A stretch of DNA of 64,000 nt. Origin: Candidatus Dojkabacteria bacterium (lineage in GTDB: Bacteria; Patescibacteria; Dojkabacteria; SC72). Each line of letters starts with the position of its first letter. The first letter of the stretch is position 1. The stretch is taken from the NCBI GenBank assembly GCA_023229785.1, contig JALNYV010000001.1, positions 620,001-684,000 on the forward strand, given 5' to 3'. The translations under genes were made by a program, and so were the position numbers. Shown piece by piece: positions 1 through 9,166 of this stretch. The notes beneath the pieces are model-generated. The model was not told where the DNA came from and searched no databases. It was given only the letters and a program-made list of their open reading frames with translations.

Positions 1-480
1 AATTAGGAATGCAGTGGGAACAAGTAAGCAACCATATAAACCTCCTCCAGTGATATTATCTAGTATTGGGATATTTTTAAATCTAAGAGGTCTAATGGAA
101 TAGAAAATAAGGAGAAATGAAATAAATAGTGCAAGAAGGAAGGCGTAAATATTGAAGAACAGTGTCGAAACAATGAAAATCCCTCCTATAATCAGTGATG
201 AATAGAGCAAGAAATTTTTGTTATTTTCTTTGTGTTTTAATCCAAAAATGCCATCTTTTCTATCATTAATTATATCTGAATCATAATCTGAATAATCATT
301 TAAGCCGTATATAAATATTGAGAGAATAGGGCCAAAGAAAATTATAAAATACAAATTGATTGGGGAGAGCAAATGCCAAGAATCAATGAAGAGCATTGCT
401 AATAAAAACTCACAGTAATGCATTAGCCAAAGTATTGGTCTACTAGTCTTTAAGATTAGTTTTGCTTTCTCTAAAACCAT
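1..480 (-). CDS. UbiA-family prenyltransferase, 3' end cut by window edge
   Basis: Reading the minus strand from an ATG at 480 gives an uninterrupted 160-codon frame that runs off the window. It is strongly hydrophobic with several membrane segments. An NDYSDYDSD segment near residue 60 matches the first Asp-rich motif (NDxxDxxxD) of UbiA-type membrane prenyltransferases, and the YSIRPLRFKNIP segment near residue 130 resembles the conserved loop that follows. The family transfers polyprenyl groups to ring or sugar-phosphate acceptors; the substrate here cannot be told. It lies just downstream of tRNA-Tyr on the same strand. The second Asp-rich motif is probably beyond the edge. Confidence 0.8.
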   Translation of the reverse strand, partial: MVLEKAKLILKTSRPILWLMHYCEFLLAMLFIDSWHLLSPINLYFIIFFGPILSIFIYGLNDYSDYDSDIINDRKDGIFGLKHKENNKNFLLYSSLIIGGIFIVSTLFFNIYAFLLALFISFLLIFYSIRPLRFKNIPILDNITGGGLYGCLLVPTAFLI

Positions 481-499
481 TGTAATTTCATTATGAATT

Positions 500-582
500 T
501 GCAGAGGACAGGATTTGAACCTGTGTAGCCCGAAGGCGTCAGATTTACAGTCTGATGCATTTGACCGCTCTGCCACCTCTGC
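500..582 (-). tRNA. tRNA-Tyr (anticodon GTA)
   Basis: The minus strand folds as a class II tRNA. The acceptor stem is GCAGAGG/CCTCTGC with A as discriminator. The anticodon loop CTGTAAA carries GTA. There is a long variable arm around GCCTTCGGGC and a T-loop TTCAAAT. CCA is not encoded, so it must be added by the tRNA nucleotidyltransferase (gene at 33686). Confidence 0.95.
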
Positions 583-591
583 AGATAAACA

Positions 592-665
592 AGCCGAAGG
601 AGAGATTCGAACTCTCGACCCACGGTTTACAAAACCGTAGCTCTGACCAACTGAGCTACTTCGGC
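592..665 (-). tRNA. tRNA-Thr (anticodon TGT)
   Basis: The minus strand gives a class I cloverleaf. The acceptor stem is GCCGAAG/CTTCGGC with T as discriminator. The anticodon stem ACGGT/ACCGT encloses loop TTTGTAA, so the anticodon is TGT. The T-loop is TTCGAAT. CCA is not encoded. A TATAAT hexamer lies about 8 bases upstream on the minus strand, so it may have its own promoter and be cotranscribed with tRNA-Tyr. Confidence 0.95.
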
Positions 666-713
666 AATAAGTCGCAGATATTATATCAGAAATTTAAATT
701 GAGGAAAGGAAAG

Positions 714-848
714 GCTCTGACAGAGAGGAATGTCTTCATGCCCTAACAAATGTAAAGTGGGTTATCTCAATCTAATCCCAAGGGACTAGACAATTTTGAA
801 ATCCCAAGGCACGAATGTAGGACAAACAACCCTCTGTCCTATCAGAGC
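714..848 (-). ncRNA. Candidate structured RNA of unknown class
   Basis: On the minus strand this stretch folds as a long rod. GCTCTG pairs with CAGAGC at the ends, ACAGAG with CTCTGT inside that, and CGTGCC with GGGCATG. Next comes TGGGATTTCAA with TTGAGATAACCCA (one bulge), and an apical hairpin TCTAGTCC-CTTG-GGATTAGA. The apical stem pairs fully, with a G-U, only when read on minus; on plus it has an A-C mismatch. A TAGAAT hexamer ends 8 bases upstream. The class is not recognised: SRP, RNase P and tmRNA consensus cores are absent, and it is not a clear 6S match because the large bulge is one-sided. Confidence 0.5.
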
Positions 849-854
849 ATTTCA

Positions 855-880
855 TTCTACCTTTTTTGAAAATTGTCAAC
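855..880 (-). promoter_or_regulatory. Likely promoter of the structured RNA
   Basis: The minus strand has TTGACA (875-880) and TAGAAT (855-860). The TAGAAT is followed 6-7 bases later by the closing helix of the candidate RNA. The spacing of 14 from TTGACA is short; an overlapping TTGTTG gives 17. Confidence 0.45.
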
Positions 881-884
881 AAAT

Positions 885-1484
885 TTATGAGATTCCTAAT
901 ATTCTAAGGAAGAAATCTAATGCATTTCCAATTAGATTACTGGTAAGTGAGGAGAGAGGAGAGAATGGTATTAAAAAGAGAAGAAAAATGAAAGGTACAA
1001 ATCTCTCAAGTTTCTCCCAGAAGTATCTAATACCCTTGGGAAGAAAAGCTCGAACTATCTTGCTACCATCAAGTGGGGGAATGGGAATTAGATTAAAAAC
1101 ACCCATTGAAATATTAATAATAATGAATACATAGAAAAAAGGATTAGGAAAGAATTTATATAGGATGGCGATTATAATTGCTAGTATGACATTACTTAGT
1201 GGGCCAGCAATTGATACAAGCGCTGTTCCCCAAACTGGGTTTTTGAAGTTATACTCATTTATTGGTACTGGTTTGCTCCAACCGATGCGGAAAATAATCA
1301 TTGATATTGCTCCAATTGGGTCAATATGGCTAAGGGGGTTAAGAGAGAGCCTACCGTTAGCTTTCGCTGTAGCATCTCCAAGCTTGTAGGCAACAAATGC
1401 ATGGGCGTACTCATGGATAGTTGAGGCAATGATAAGAGCCGGAATTGCAAATATGTACCAAAGTAGATTATCAGATAAACTCAT
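885..1484 (-). CDS. M50-family membrane metalloprotease (site-2 protease-like)
   Basis: The 199-residue protein has HEYAH near residue 24 (the HExxH zinc motif inside a membrane helix) and NLIPIPPLDG near residue 132, which matches the NPxPxLDG motif supplying the third zinc ligand. Four to five hydrophobic segments span the protein. This is the compact SpoIVFB/YwhC-like form without a PDZ domain, which cleaves substrates within or near the membrane. The substrate is unknown. A second, PDZ-containing M50 protease is at 11617. Confidence 0.88.
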   Translation of the reverse strand: MSLSDNLLWYIFAIPALIIASTIHEYAHAFVAYKLGDATAKANGRLSLNPLSHIDPIGAISMIIFRIGWSKPVPINEYNFKNPVWGTALVSIAGPLSNVILAIIIAILYKFFPNPFFYVFIIINISMGVFNLIPIPPLDGSKIVRAFLPKGIRYFWEKLERFVPFIFLLFLIPFSPLSSLTSNLIGNALDFFLRILGIS

Positions 1485-1554
1485 GTATATTCTTGATTAA
1501 ACAAACTGTTTCTGATAATATCACCTTGCAATTTTGTATTCAATTAAAAAGATT

Positions 1555-1779
1555 ATGACAAAAACATGTGCCGTTTGTGGAAAAAAGAGAATGGCTGGAA
1601 GAAGTATCCAGCATAAGCACTCCGTAGCATGGAGAATGAAGGCTCCTGCAACAGCAAGGATGTTTGAACTAAACCTAAGAAAGATTGATTTAGAAACAGA
1701 TAATGGTATTGTTCGAAGTAATATTTGTATGAAGTGCTACAAAAAACTTCGAAAAGAAGAAAAGCCAGAAGTAAAATAG
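1555..1779 (+). CDS. rpmB: 50S ribosomal protein bL28
   Basis: This small basic protein begins TKTCAVCGKKRMAGRS and contains the bL28 core with HKHSVAWRMKAP and FELNLRKI, followed by a C-terminal CxxC segment (ICMKCYK). With the N-terminal CxxC it could bind zinc. I start it at ATG 1555, because that gives the usual short N-terminus; an upstream in-frame start at 1534 would add seven atypical residues. It binds 23S rRNA in the large subunit. Confidence 0.9.
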   Translation: MTKTCAVCGKKRMAGRSIQHKHSVAWRMKAPATARMFELNLRKIDLETDNGIVRSNICMKCYKKLRKEEKPEVK

Positions 1780-1839
1780 TATCTCCCATAAAGTGCGTAA
1801 TGATGATACAATCAGCTATCTGATTTTTTGAATATATCT

Positions 1840-2895
1840 ATGAAAATATTTGATTCAATCTGGGAATCTCTCACATATGACATTGGAATTGACCTTGGAA
1901 CTGCAAACACTATGGTGTATCTCCGAGGCAAAGGAATCGTTGTCTCCGAGCCCTCGGTTGTAGCAATAGATAAGAAAACAAACAAGGTTTTAGCCGTTGG
2001 GAAAGAGGCAAGACAGATGATTGGCAGAACTCCTGCTAGCGTAGTTGCGATTCGCCCTCTTAAAGATGGTGTTATTAATGATTTTGATACAACTCAAGCA
2101 ATGCTTCACCATTTCATTTCTCAAGCGCATGCATATTTCGGGAAGAGTTTTAAGATTCCAAGACCAAGGGTGATTGTTGGAGTGCCATCCTCTGTAACTG
2201 AAGTTGAGAGGCAAGCCGTGATTGATGCTGCTAAAACAGCTGGTGCTAGGCAGGTATTCATTGTTGAAGAAGCGATGGCTGCTGCAATTGGAGCAGACCT
2301 TCCAGTTGAGCAGGCAAGTGGAAGCATGATTGTTGATATTGGAGGAGGAACAAGTGACATCGCAGTTATTTCTCTTGGAGATATTGTTGTAGATAAGACA
2401 ATTAGGATTGCTGGGGACGAGATGGACCAAGATATTGTTAACTACATGAGGGATAAATATAACCTTTTAATTGGTGACAGAACAGCTGAAGATGCAAAGA
2501 TTTCAAGTGGATCGGCTTCACCCCTTGCAAAAGAGAAAACGGTTATGATCAATGGTCGAGACCTGCTCTCTGGTCTTCCAAAATCAGTAGAAGTTAGTAG
2601 TGTAGAGATTAGAGAAGCCATAATGAACTCGCTTGACCAAATAGGTGAGGCCGTGAAAGATGCAATTGAAGAGACCCCTCCAGAGTTATTAACAGATCTT
2701 TTAACTTGTGGAATTAATTTAGCAGGCGGTATTGCACTTCTTCCGGGTATTGCACAGTATTTTCAAGAGAGATTAAACCTTCCAGTTAAGGTAGTAAACG
2801 ATCCGATTGCAGCAGTTGCAAGAGGGACAGCTGCAATGTTAGACCACATAGCTCTTCTTGAAAAAATTCAAAAATCTTGGGATGAACTTGTATAA
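1840..2895 (+). CDS. mreB: Rod-shape-determining actin homologue MreB
   Basis: The DIGIDLGTANT phosphate-binding motif lies at the N-terminus, and VDIGGGTSDIAV (second phosphate motif) and the adenosine-motif region NLAGGIALLPG also match MreB. MreB filaments guide lateral wall synthesis under the membrane. I prefer ATG 1840 because it gives the usual MKIFDSIW-type start; a TTG at 1828 would add four residues. It is the first gene of a compact mreB-mreC-mreD-PBP2 run, with gaps of one to two bases between genes. Confidence 0.97.
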   Translation: MKIFDSIWESLTYDIGIDLGTANTMVYLRGKGIVVSEPSVVAIDKKTNKVLAVGKEARQMIGRTPASVVAIRPLKDGVINDFDTTQAMLHHFISQAHAYFGKSFKIPRPRVIVGVPSSVTEVERQAVIDAAKTAGARQVFIVEEAMAAAIGADLPVEQASGSMIVDIGGGTSDIAVISLGDIVVDKTIRIAGDEMDQDIVNYMRDKYNLLIGDRTAEDAKISSGSASPLAKEKTVMINGRDLLSGLPKSVEVSSVEIREAIMNSLDQIGEAVKDAIEETPPELLTDLLTCGINLAGGIALLPGIAQYFQERLNLPVKVVNDPIAAVARGTAAMLDHIALLEKIQKSWDELV

Positions 2896-2897
2896 AT

Positions 2898-3719
2898 ATG
2901 AATATACAATTTGAAAAAAATAAATCTCGTGAGATGTTGGTACTCATTGTACTGACAATCTTCTTTTTGCTAATTAATCTCTTTTCTTTTGCCAAAATAG
3001 TTAGAATTCCTTTCGAAACCATATATCAGCCAATATCATTTTTTGGAGCAAAGCTTGGAGCTGGAATTGTTGAAAATATTCAGTTAGTCAAGGATTTAGG
3101 GAAGATAAAAAATGAGAATACAGCCAATAAGCTTAGGGTACAGGAGCTGGAGAGTGAAAATGCGGGATATTCACTACTGCTTGAAAAATATAACTCGTTG
3201 GTTATACAAAATAAGCTAGCAGGTAAGAAGTATACATATACTCAGGCTGAGGTTTTCAAATCAAATGGGCAATATTTGCTAAATGTTGGTACTAAAGATG
3301 GAATTAAAGTAGGAGATGTTGTTGTGCTAGGAAATAGTTATATAGGTAAGATATCGTTTGTTGACGAGGATTATTCTAAGCTAAACATTCCAAGTCAGAT
3401 GGGCAATTCAATATCCGTAATTATAGTGAGTAATGCTAATGCAAATAAGAGTGTGGATCAACTATCTAAAATATCAACTAACTTAGGAAATGCTGTCGCG
3501 GTTGGAAATGAGTATGAGATTAAAATAGAAAATTTGACATCTCTATCTAAAGCAAAAGAAGGGGATATTGTTTTAACAAATGATCCTCTTGTCTCTCAAT
3601 ACTTAATTCTAGGAAAACTAACTAGTCTTAAAAATTACAAAGCAGATACTCTGGTCACTGGAATTGTATCTCAAATTGTAAACATTGAAGATATTAAATT
3701 TGTTTATGTAAGAAAATAA
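2898..3719 (+). CDS. mreC: Cell-shape protein MreC
   Basis: This protein has one N-terminal membrane helix (about residues 13-35), then a coiled-coil stretch (about 60-100) and a beta-rich extracytoplasmic domain with segments such as VGTKDGIKVGDVVV and GNSYIGKI typical of MreC. It links MreB filaments to the penicillin-binding proteins outside the membrane. It sits two bases after mreB. Confidence 0.92.
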   Translation: MNIQFEKNKSREMLVLIVLTIFFLLINLFSFAKIVRIPFETIYQPISFFGAKLGAGIVENIQLVKDLGKIKNENTANKLRVQELESENAGYSLLLEKYNSLVIQNKLAGKKYTYTQAEVFKSNGQYLLNVGTKDGIKVGDVVVLGNSYIGKISFVDEDYSKLNIPSQMGNSISVIIVSNANANKSVDQLSKISTNLGNAVAVGNEYEIKIENLTSLSKAKEGDIVLTNDPLVSQYLILGKLTSLKNYKADTLVTGIVSQIVNIEDIKFVYVRK

Positions 3720-3720
3720 T

Positions 3721-4203
3721 ATGCAATATGTATTAGCAGTATTATCTACATTTCTGATCTCGTTTCTAGAGCCTTTGCTTGCTAATACTCTTGGTATTTC
3801 ACTTTTTTACCTCTCTTTTATTCTCCTTTTTCAAAAGCATAAGACATACCTTCTAATTGGAACATTTCTATTTATCTCCCTGCTACTGGATGTAACAATT
3901 AAATATCCCCTGGGGGTATATGCTTTTGCTTTCTTAGCTTCATATTTTGTGTCGGTACTTCTCTCGTACTTTTTAACTGGAAAAGAAATATTTCAAACAA
4001 TTTTGAAATATACAATAGCATCATTTTTATTCTACTTAATTCTTAAATTATTTTCAGTCCTCCCCACTTTTGCATTCAGTGCCCAAATGATTGGAGTTAT
4101 ATTCTTTAAAAGTATATTCACTGGAATAATTGTGGGAATTGTAACATCCCTTCTTGGGGGAACCGTCGTTGGAAGTAGTGTAGGTCTAAAATTTAAAAAA
4201 TAA
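3721..4203 (+). CDS. mreD: MreD-like membrane protein
   Basis: The 160-residue, almost wholly hydrophobic protein has five predicted membrane helices. Sequence motifs in MreD are weak, so the call rests on size, topology and its place between mreC and the PBP2 gene. It begins one base after mreC ends and completes the elongasome membrane module. Confidence 0.8.
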   Translation: MQYVLAVLSTFLISFLEPLLANTLGISLFYLSFILLFQKHKTYLLIGTFLFISLLLDVTIKYPLGVYAFAFLASYFVSVLLSYFLTGKEIFQTILKYTIASFLFYLILKLFSVLPTFAFSAQMIGVIFFKSIFTGIIVGIVTSLLGGTVVGSSVGLKFKK

Positions 4204-4205
4204 CG

Positions 4206-6188
4206 ATGGGTATAAAGTTTTCAAACAAAATAGAAAAGGAGTTAAAACGAACTAAAGATGGTAGTGTTGTATTGCCTAACTTAAAAAAGATTAATTTCTT
4301 TGAAAATACTTTAGGGGATAGTAAGGAAAGAAGGCCTACATACTATATTCTTCCGATTCTGTTCTTCTCTTTAATATTCCTTCTCTTTTTTGTTTTTCTT
4401 TTTAAATTCCAAGTCATTTCATATGAGGAGTATGCAGATAGATCAAAGAACAACCAGTTTGAAATACAAGAAGTCAAACCAAATAGAGGGGTTATTACTG
4501 ATAGAAATGGAAAAATGTTGGCATACAATATCCCTGCTGTTTCAATATTTCTTAGTAACAGTGCCTTTATTGATGATGCAACTCTTTTGGATACAACAGG
4601 TAAGTTAGAAAACCTGCTTGGGGATAGTTGGAAGAAATCAAAAGAGAGCTTGTCGTTTCCAACTCTGTACGATAAGGCTAAAGCTATTTGGAATGGAATG
4701 AGTGTTGCGGATAGAAACTGGGTTAAAAGAGTTGAGATACTCTCAGAGATGAGTAACGATGCTGCTTTGAAAATAAAAGGTAATCAGAGCAAAGTGCCTC
4801 TTGTGACAACAGAAAATGGGAATAAAAGGATGTATACACTAGGAGCCAGCCTTTCTCATGTGATTGGATATACAGGCTCGGTATTTGCTGAAGATTTAGA
4901 AAATTTAGACTATATTTCTTTTAACGATATTATTGGAAAAACTGGACTTGAAAAGGAATATGATAAGATTCTTTTCGGAACAAAAGGGAAGGTCGCTCAA
5001 GAAAGAGATGCAAACGGTCAAATATTGGAAAATGGTAGGCTTGAAATAACCGCACCTGTTTCTGGAAGCACTGTACAGCTGAGTATAGATTCAAAGTATC
5101 AGAAGAAGCTGTACGAGGTTTTAAGCTCAGGCGTAACCCGGTTCCATGCCGATGGAGGGGCAGCAATTCTCGAGGATGTTAACACTGGAGAGATATTAGC
5201 AATGGCAAGCTTTCCAAGTTTCAACGATAATTCATTTGTAGGCGGTATTTCACAAAAAGATTATGACAAGATTTTAAAATCTGGAAAAAACCCTTTTATG
5301 AATAGGGCAATATCAGCGGAAGTTCCACCTGGTTCAACCTTTAAAACTATTGTTGGAGCATCAGCTCTTGATGCAGGAGCACTAAAGGCTAGCACAACAT
5401 ATGTGAGTAGTAGGAATTACACTTTTTCTAATGGTATTCATTTTCAGGAGTATCATAACAAAGCATATGGAACTTTAAACCTTCTTTCTGCCTATGAGGT
5501 TTCCTCTAACATATATTTTTGCGAAGTAATTAGGCACTGGGATATGGATAAGCTTGTTCCATACCTTTACAAATTTGGAATTGGAAGTCCAACTGGTATC
5601 GATTTAGCAGGGGAAGGAAGTGGGAGACTGCCAAGTCCTGAAAACAAGATAAAGCTTGCTAAGACAACCAGTCCTTGGCTTGGCACCGTCTGGTATCCTG
5701 AGGGAGATTCATGTAATTCTGTAATAGGACAAGGGATAACAACAGTCACACCAATTCAAATGGTTAATTGGATTGCTGCCATTGCAAATGGAGGAACTCT
5801 TTTAACTCCTCATCTTGCAACAAAAACAATAACAGCTTTGGGAGAAGAGACAGTACTTAACTGGCAACCAGAGGGAGTGAATATTGTGAAAGATTCAGCT
5901 TTAGCAATTGTACGAAAAGGAATGTATAGGGCTGTAAATGGAGACAGAAGAAGTATAGTCTCGCTTACAAACTCTCCAGTTAAAGTGGCTGCAAAAACTG
6001 GAACAGCAGAATTTGGAAAAGTTAATTCCAAGGGAGTATACTCTCATGCTCATGCTTGGGTAACTGGATTTTTCCCTTACGACAAGCCAAAGTATGCATT
6101 TGTTGTATTTTTAGAAGACGGTGGTGAGAGCCATTTCGCAGGCTTGGTTGCCTCTGAATTTATCAATTGGATGTATTCAAAAAAATAG
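4206..6188 (+). CDS. mrdA: Penicillin-binding protein 2 (peptidoglycan DD-transpeptidase)
   Basis: A single membrane helix (about residues 47-68) follows a longer than usual cytoplasmic tail. After it come a dimerisation domain starting with the NRG(V)I segment and the transpeptidase domain. The three active-site motifs are present: STFK (about residue 376, nucleophile Ser), SSN (about 434) and KTGT (about 597). It cross-links new peptidoglycan during side-wall growth. No rodA partner is in the window. Confidence 0.94.
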   Translation: MGIKFSNKIEKELKRTKDGSVVLPNLKKINFFENTLGDSKERRPTYYILPILFFSLIFLLFFVFLFKFQVISYEEYADRSKNNQFEIQEVKPNRGVITDRNGKMLAYNIPAVSIFLSNSAFIDDATLLDTTGKLENLLGDSWKKSKESLSFPTLYDKAKAIWNGMSVADRNWVKRVEILSEMSNDAALKIKGNQSKVPLVTTENGNKRMYTLGASLSHVIGYTGSVFAEDLENLDYISFNDIIGKTGLEKEYDKILFGTKGKVAQERDANGQILENGRLEITAPVSGSTVQLSIDSKYQKKLYEVLSSGVTRFHADGGAAILEDVNTGEILAMASFPSFNDNSFVGGISQKDYDKILKSGKNPFMNRAISAEVPPGSTFKTIVGASALDAGALKASTTYVSSRNYTFSNGIHFQEYHNKAYGTLNLLSAYEVSSNIYFCEVIRHWDMDKLVPYLYKFGIGSPTGIDLAGEGSGRLPSPENKIKLAKTTSPWLGTVWYPEGDSCNSVIGQGITTVTPIQMVNWIAAIANGGTLLTPHLATKTITALGEETVLNWQPEGVNIVKDSALAIVRKGMYRAVNGDRRSIVSLTNSPVKVAAKTGTAEFGKVNSKGVYSHAHAWVTGFFPYDKPKYAFVVFLEDGGESHFAGLVASEFINWMYSKK

Positions 6189-6231
6189 ATTCATATTTAA
6201 TAGTTTTTTCATCTTTTTGTGATATCGTTAT

Positions 6232-6301
6232 TTGACAAGCAAAAACATTCATTGTATTTTGCGTTGTTTGATAAATTAAAAAAGAATGCTATCTTAAACG
6301 T
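6232..6301 (+). promoter_or_regulatory. Tandem promoters for topA, the second leaderless
   Basis: An upstream promoter shows TTGACA (6232-6237), 17 bases, TATTTT (6255-6260). A second has TTGATA (6268-6273), 16 bases, TATCTT (6290-6295) and then six bases to the topA ATG at 6302, so transcription would start at the start codon. Confidence 0.6.
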
Positions 6302-8404
6302 ATGAACCTAGTATTAGTTGAGTCTCCTGCAAAGGCTAAAACAATTGAAAAGTATTTAGGAAAAGATTACAAGGTTATGGCTACAGTTGGCCATATTATT
6401 GATCTTCCTAAAAGTAGTTTAGCAGTTGATGTTGAGAATAATTACGAGCCACAATTTGTAGTTATTAAGGGTAAGGGAGAACTGGTCAAGAAACTTAAAA
6501 AGGCAATTCCAAAAGATGGAAAAGTGTTTCTAGCAATGGACCCTGATAGAGAGGGAGAAGCAATAGCTTTTCATACTGCCTCCGCATTAAAACTAAAAAA
6601 AGCTTTAAGAGTTAGTTTCAATGAAATTACTCATGATGTTGTTGTTGAAGCAATTGGCCACCCACGAGATATTGATCAAGCACTTGTTGATGCACAGTTT
6701 GCACGAAGGATATTAGATAGACTTGTTGGATATAAGCTAAGCGAGCTTCTATGGAAAAAGATTTGGTATGGGCTATCTGCTGGAAGAGTGCAAAGTGTTG
6801 CTCTTCGATTGGTTGTTGAAAGAGAAGAAGAAATAGAAGCCTTTGTTCCAAGTGAATTTTGGGATATTAGCGCAAATCTTCAAAACAAAAGCAGTAAGTT
6901 TGTTGCAAAACTTTCTAAGATAGATGGGAAGAAAGAGGTTATTAAAGATGAAAAAGGTGCTAAGGGGATTAAAGAGGATATAGGTAAGAATGATTTTGAA
7001 GTAGTGGAAGTTGGCAAGAAAGAAGTAAACAAGCACGCATATCCACCTTTAACAACGTCAAAACTTCAACAGAGTGCAAACATGGTTTACGGATATTCAG
7101 CAAAAAGAACAATGGGCATAGCTCAGAGCTTGTATCAAGCCGGATATATTACATATATGAGAACAGATTCTACAAACCTAAGTAGTCAGTCTATTGCTGA
7201 GATGAGAAAATATATTAAAGAAGTATTTGGAAAAGAGTATGTTCCAGAAAAAGAGAACTTTTACAAGAAAACAGTTAAAAATGCGCAAGAAGCTCACGAA
7301 GCGATTAGGCCAACATCAGTATACTTAACTCAAAAAGAGATTTCTAAGAAGGTTTCTGCAGATGAGGCAAAGCTTTACGGTCTCATTTGGAGAAGGGCAG
7401 TAGCTTCTCAAATGGAGAGCAAGAAGGTAATGCAAATATCAGCTCTTCTGAAGCCTAAGAATACCAAGAAAGAATATATCTTCTCACTTTCAGGAGAGAA
7501 AGTTCTTTTTGACGGATTTAGAAAAGTCTTTAATGACGAGGTTTTAGACGAAAATATTGCAATAATTGAAGATTTAAATAAAGGTGACCTATGTGCGCTT
7601 ATTGAACTTCTCCTTGACCAAAAATATACAAAACCAAAGCCAAGATATAATGAGGCATCTCTAGTTAAAACACTTGAAAAGTTAGGAATTGGTAGACCTT
7701 CAACATATGCAACAATAATTAGTACGGTTATTGATAGAGGTTATGTAGAAAAGAAAGAAAAACAGCTTTGGCCTACAGAGGTTGGGAGGGTTGTGTGTCA
7801 TTTCTTGAAAAATAACTTCATGAGACTTGTTGATTACGAGTATACTGCAGGAGTTGAAGATCAACTTGATGATATTGCAGATGGAAAGGTTAAATATATT
7901 CCTTTTATTGATTCTCAATATAAGCCACTTATTGCTGAAATAGCTAAAACAGATAAGAGTGTAAGTAAAGAAGATGTTGTTGTACTTGGGAAATCAGATG
8001 AGAAGTGTCCTGTATGTGGTGGTGCAATGATTGTAAAGCTTGGTAAAAATGGAAAGTTTTTAAGCTGTGCCAAATTCCCGGAGTGTAAAGGGATTATTAG
8101 CTTAAATCCTGCGGAGATTTTTGATGAAAAGAAGTTCCTCCCTGCAGAAAAGTGTGATAAATGTGGTAAAGAAATGGTTCTCAAAAGCAGTAAATATGGA
8201 CAATTTTGGTCGTGTATAGACTATCCAACATGTAAGAATGCAAAACCACTCCTACTTAAAGAGGTTTGTCCTGAGTGTGGTAAACATCTTGTAGAAAAGA
8301 AGGGTAGATGGGGCAAAACATTTACAGGTTGTAGTGGGTATCCAGATTGTAAATACATAAAGAAAGCTCCAAAGAAAGAGAAGAAAGAAGAAGAGAAGAG
8401 TTAA
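6302..8404 (+). CDS. topA: DNA topoisomerase I (type IA)
   Basis: The protein starts with a Toprim domain (VESPAKAKTIEKYLG; acidic DPDREGEA near residue 80). The catalytic tyrosine lies in ITYMRTDST near residue 285. The type IA core is followed by three C-terminal four-cysteine zinc ribbons (CPVCGG, CDKCGK, CPECGK) and a Lys/Glu-rich tail. It relaxes negative supercoils. At 700 residues it is typical in size. There is no Shine-Dalgarno site before the ATG. Confidence 0.97.
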   Translation: MNLVLVESPAKAKTIEKYLGKDYKVMATVGHIIDLPKSSLAVDVENNYEPQFVVIKGKGELVKKLKKAIPKDGKVFLAMDPDREGEAIAFHTASALKLKKALRVSFNEITHDVVVEAIGHPRDIDQALVDAQFARRILDRLVGYKLSELLWKKIWYGLSAGRVQSVALRLVVEREEEIEAFVPSEFWDISANLQNKSSKFVAKLSKIDGKKEVIKDEKGAKGIKEDIGKNDFEVVEVGKKEVNKHAYPPLTTSKLQQSANMVYGYSAKRTMGIAQSLYQAGYITYMRTDSTNLSSQSIAEMRKYIKEVFGKEYVPEKENFYKKTVKNAQEAHEAIRPTSVYLTQKEISKKVSADEAKLYGLIWRRAVASQMESKKVMQISALLKPKNTKKEYIFSLSGEKVLFDGFRKVFNDEVLDENIAIIEDLNKGDLCALIELLLDQKYTKPKPRYNEASLVKTLEKLGIGRPSTYATIISTVIDRGYVEKKEKQLWPTEVGRVVCHFLKNNFMRLVDYEYTAGVEDQLDDIADGKVKYIPFIDSQYKPLIAEIAKTDKSVSKEDVVVLGKSDEKCPVCGGAMIVKLGKNGKFLSCAKFPECKGIISLNPAEIFDEKKFLPAEKCDKCGKEMVLKSSKYGQFWSCIDYPTCKNAKPLLLKEVCPECGKHLVEKKGRWGKTFTGCSGYPDCKYIKKAPKKEKKEEEKS

Positions 8405-8437
8405 TTCGCTTTTCATTTTCACCTGCTAAACTTAAGT

Positions 8438-9058
8438 ATGCTTCCAAGAGAAAAGTTTGCACAATGGGGAATACCATCCCTAAATATTTCTGATTTGATT
8501 GCAATTATTATTTCGACTGGAAATAGAAATAGTAATGTATTTGAAGTAGCAAGTAATGTAGAAAGAATATTAAAAAAGGGAGTGATGACGTATGAAAACC
8601 TGCAAAAGATAGAAGGGGTAGGGGGTATAAAGGCAATGAAACTACTCTGCTCAATAGAGCTAGGATATAGGCTTTCTTTGCAAAATGAGAAGAAGGAAAG
8701 AGTTGTAACCTCTGAGGCTGCATATAAACTTCTTAGGAATATTTCAAGGTTTAAACAGGAACATTATGTAGCAGTCTTTTTAAATGCGAGATATGAGCTG
8801 GTGGCTAGAAAGACAATAGGGATTGGAACATTTGATAGGGTACAGGTTTTACCAAGAGATATAATAATTAAAGCTCTGGAAGTAAATAGTGCATATGTAA
8901 TACTCGCTCACAATCATCCATCAAATGAGCCAAGCCCAAGTAAGGAAGATGTGGAAATAACTAAAAGAATGAAATATGCACTAGATTTAGTAGGAATAAC
9001 TTTGATAGATAATCTAGTTATTTGTGAAAATAGTTGGGAAAGTGTCCAAGTGGATTGA
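8438..9058 (+). CDS. radC: RadC-family JAB-domain protein
   Basis: An N-terminal helix-hairpin-helix segment (IEGVGGIKAMKL) is followed by a JAB/MPN domain with HNHPSNEPSPSKED (about residues 158-171). This carries the HxHx7SxxD metal-ligand pattern of RadC (UPF0758). The molecular role of RadC is unsettled. At 206 residues it is slightly shorter than the family. It lies 33 bases after topA. Confidence 0.9.
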   Translation: MLPREKFAQWGIPSLNISDLIAIIISTGNRNSNVFEVASNVERILKKGVMTYENLQKIEGVGGIKAMKLLCSIELGYRLSLQNEKKERVVTSEAAYKLLRNISRFKQEHYVAVFLNARYELVARKTIGIGTFDRVQVLPRDIIIKALEVNSAYVILAHNHPSNEPSPSKEDVEITKRMKYALDLVGITLIDNLVICENSWESVQVD

Positions 9059-9166
9059 TAACCTCATTATTTTCTGGTATCATCCCTTTGTTAATTTATC
9101 TCTCATACTCTTTAATTTTCCTTGAATAGAAATATTTAAGAAGAGTAGGTGAAGAAAGGAAAAACA

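Noticed and set aside
885..1389. Plus-strand open frames opposite the M50 protease
   Set aside because: They are out-of-frame shadows; the minus-strand frame has the HExxH and NxxPxPPLDG motifs.
3905..3925. CCCCTGGGGG flanked by ATAT, resembling a CsoR operator inside mreD
   Set aside because: It lies in the coding frame (Tyr-Pro-Leu-Gly-Val-Tyr) with no promoter next to it, so codon content explains it.
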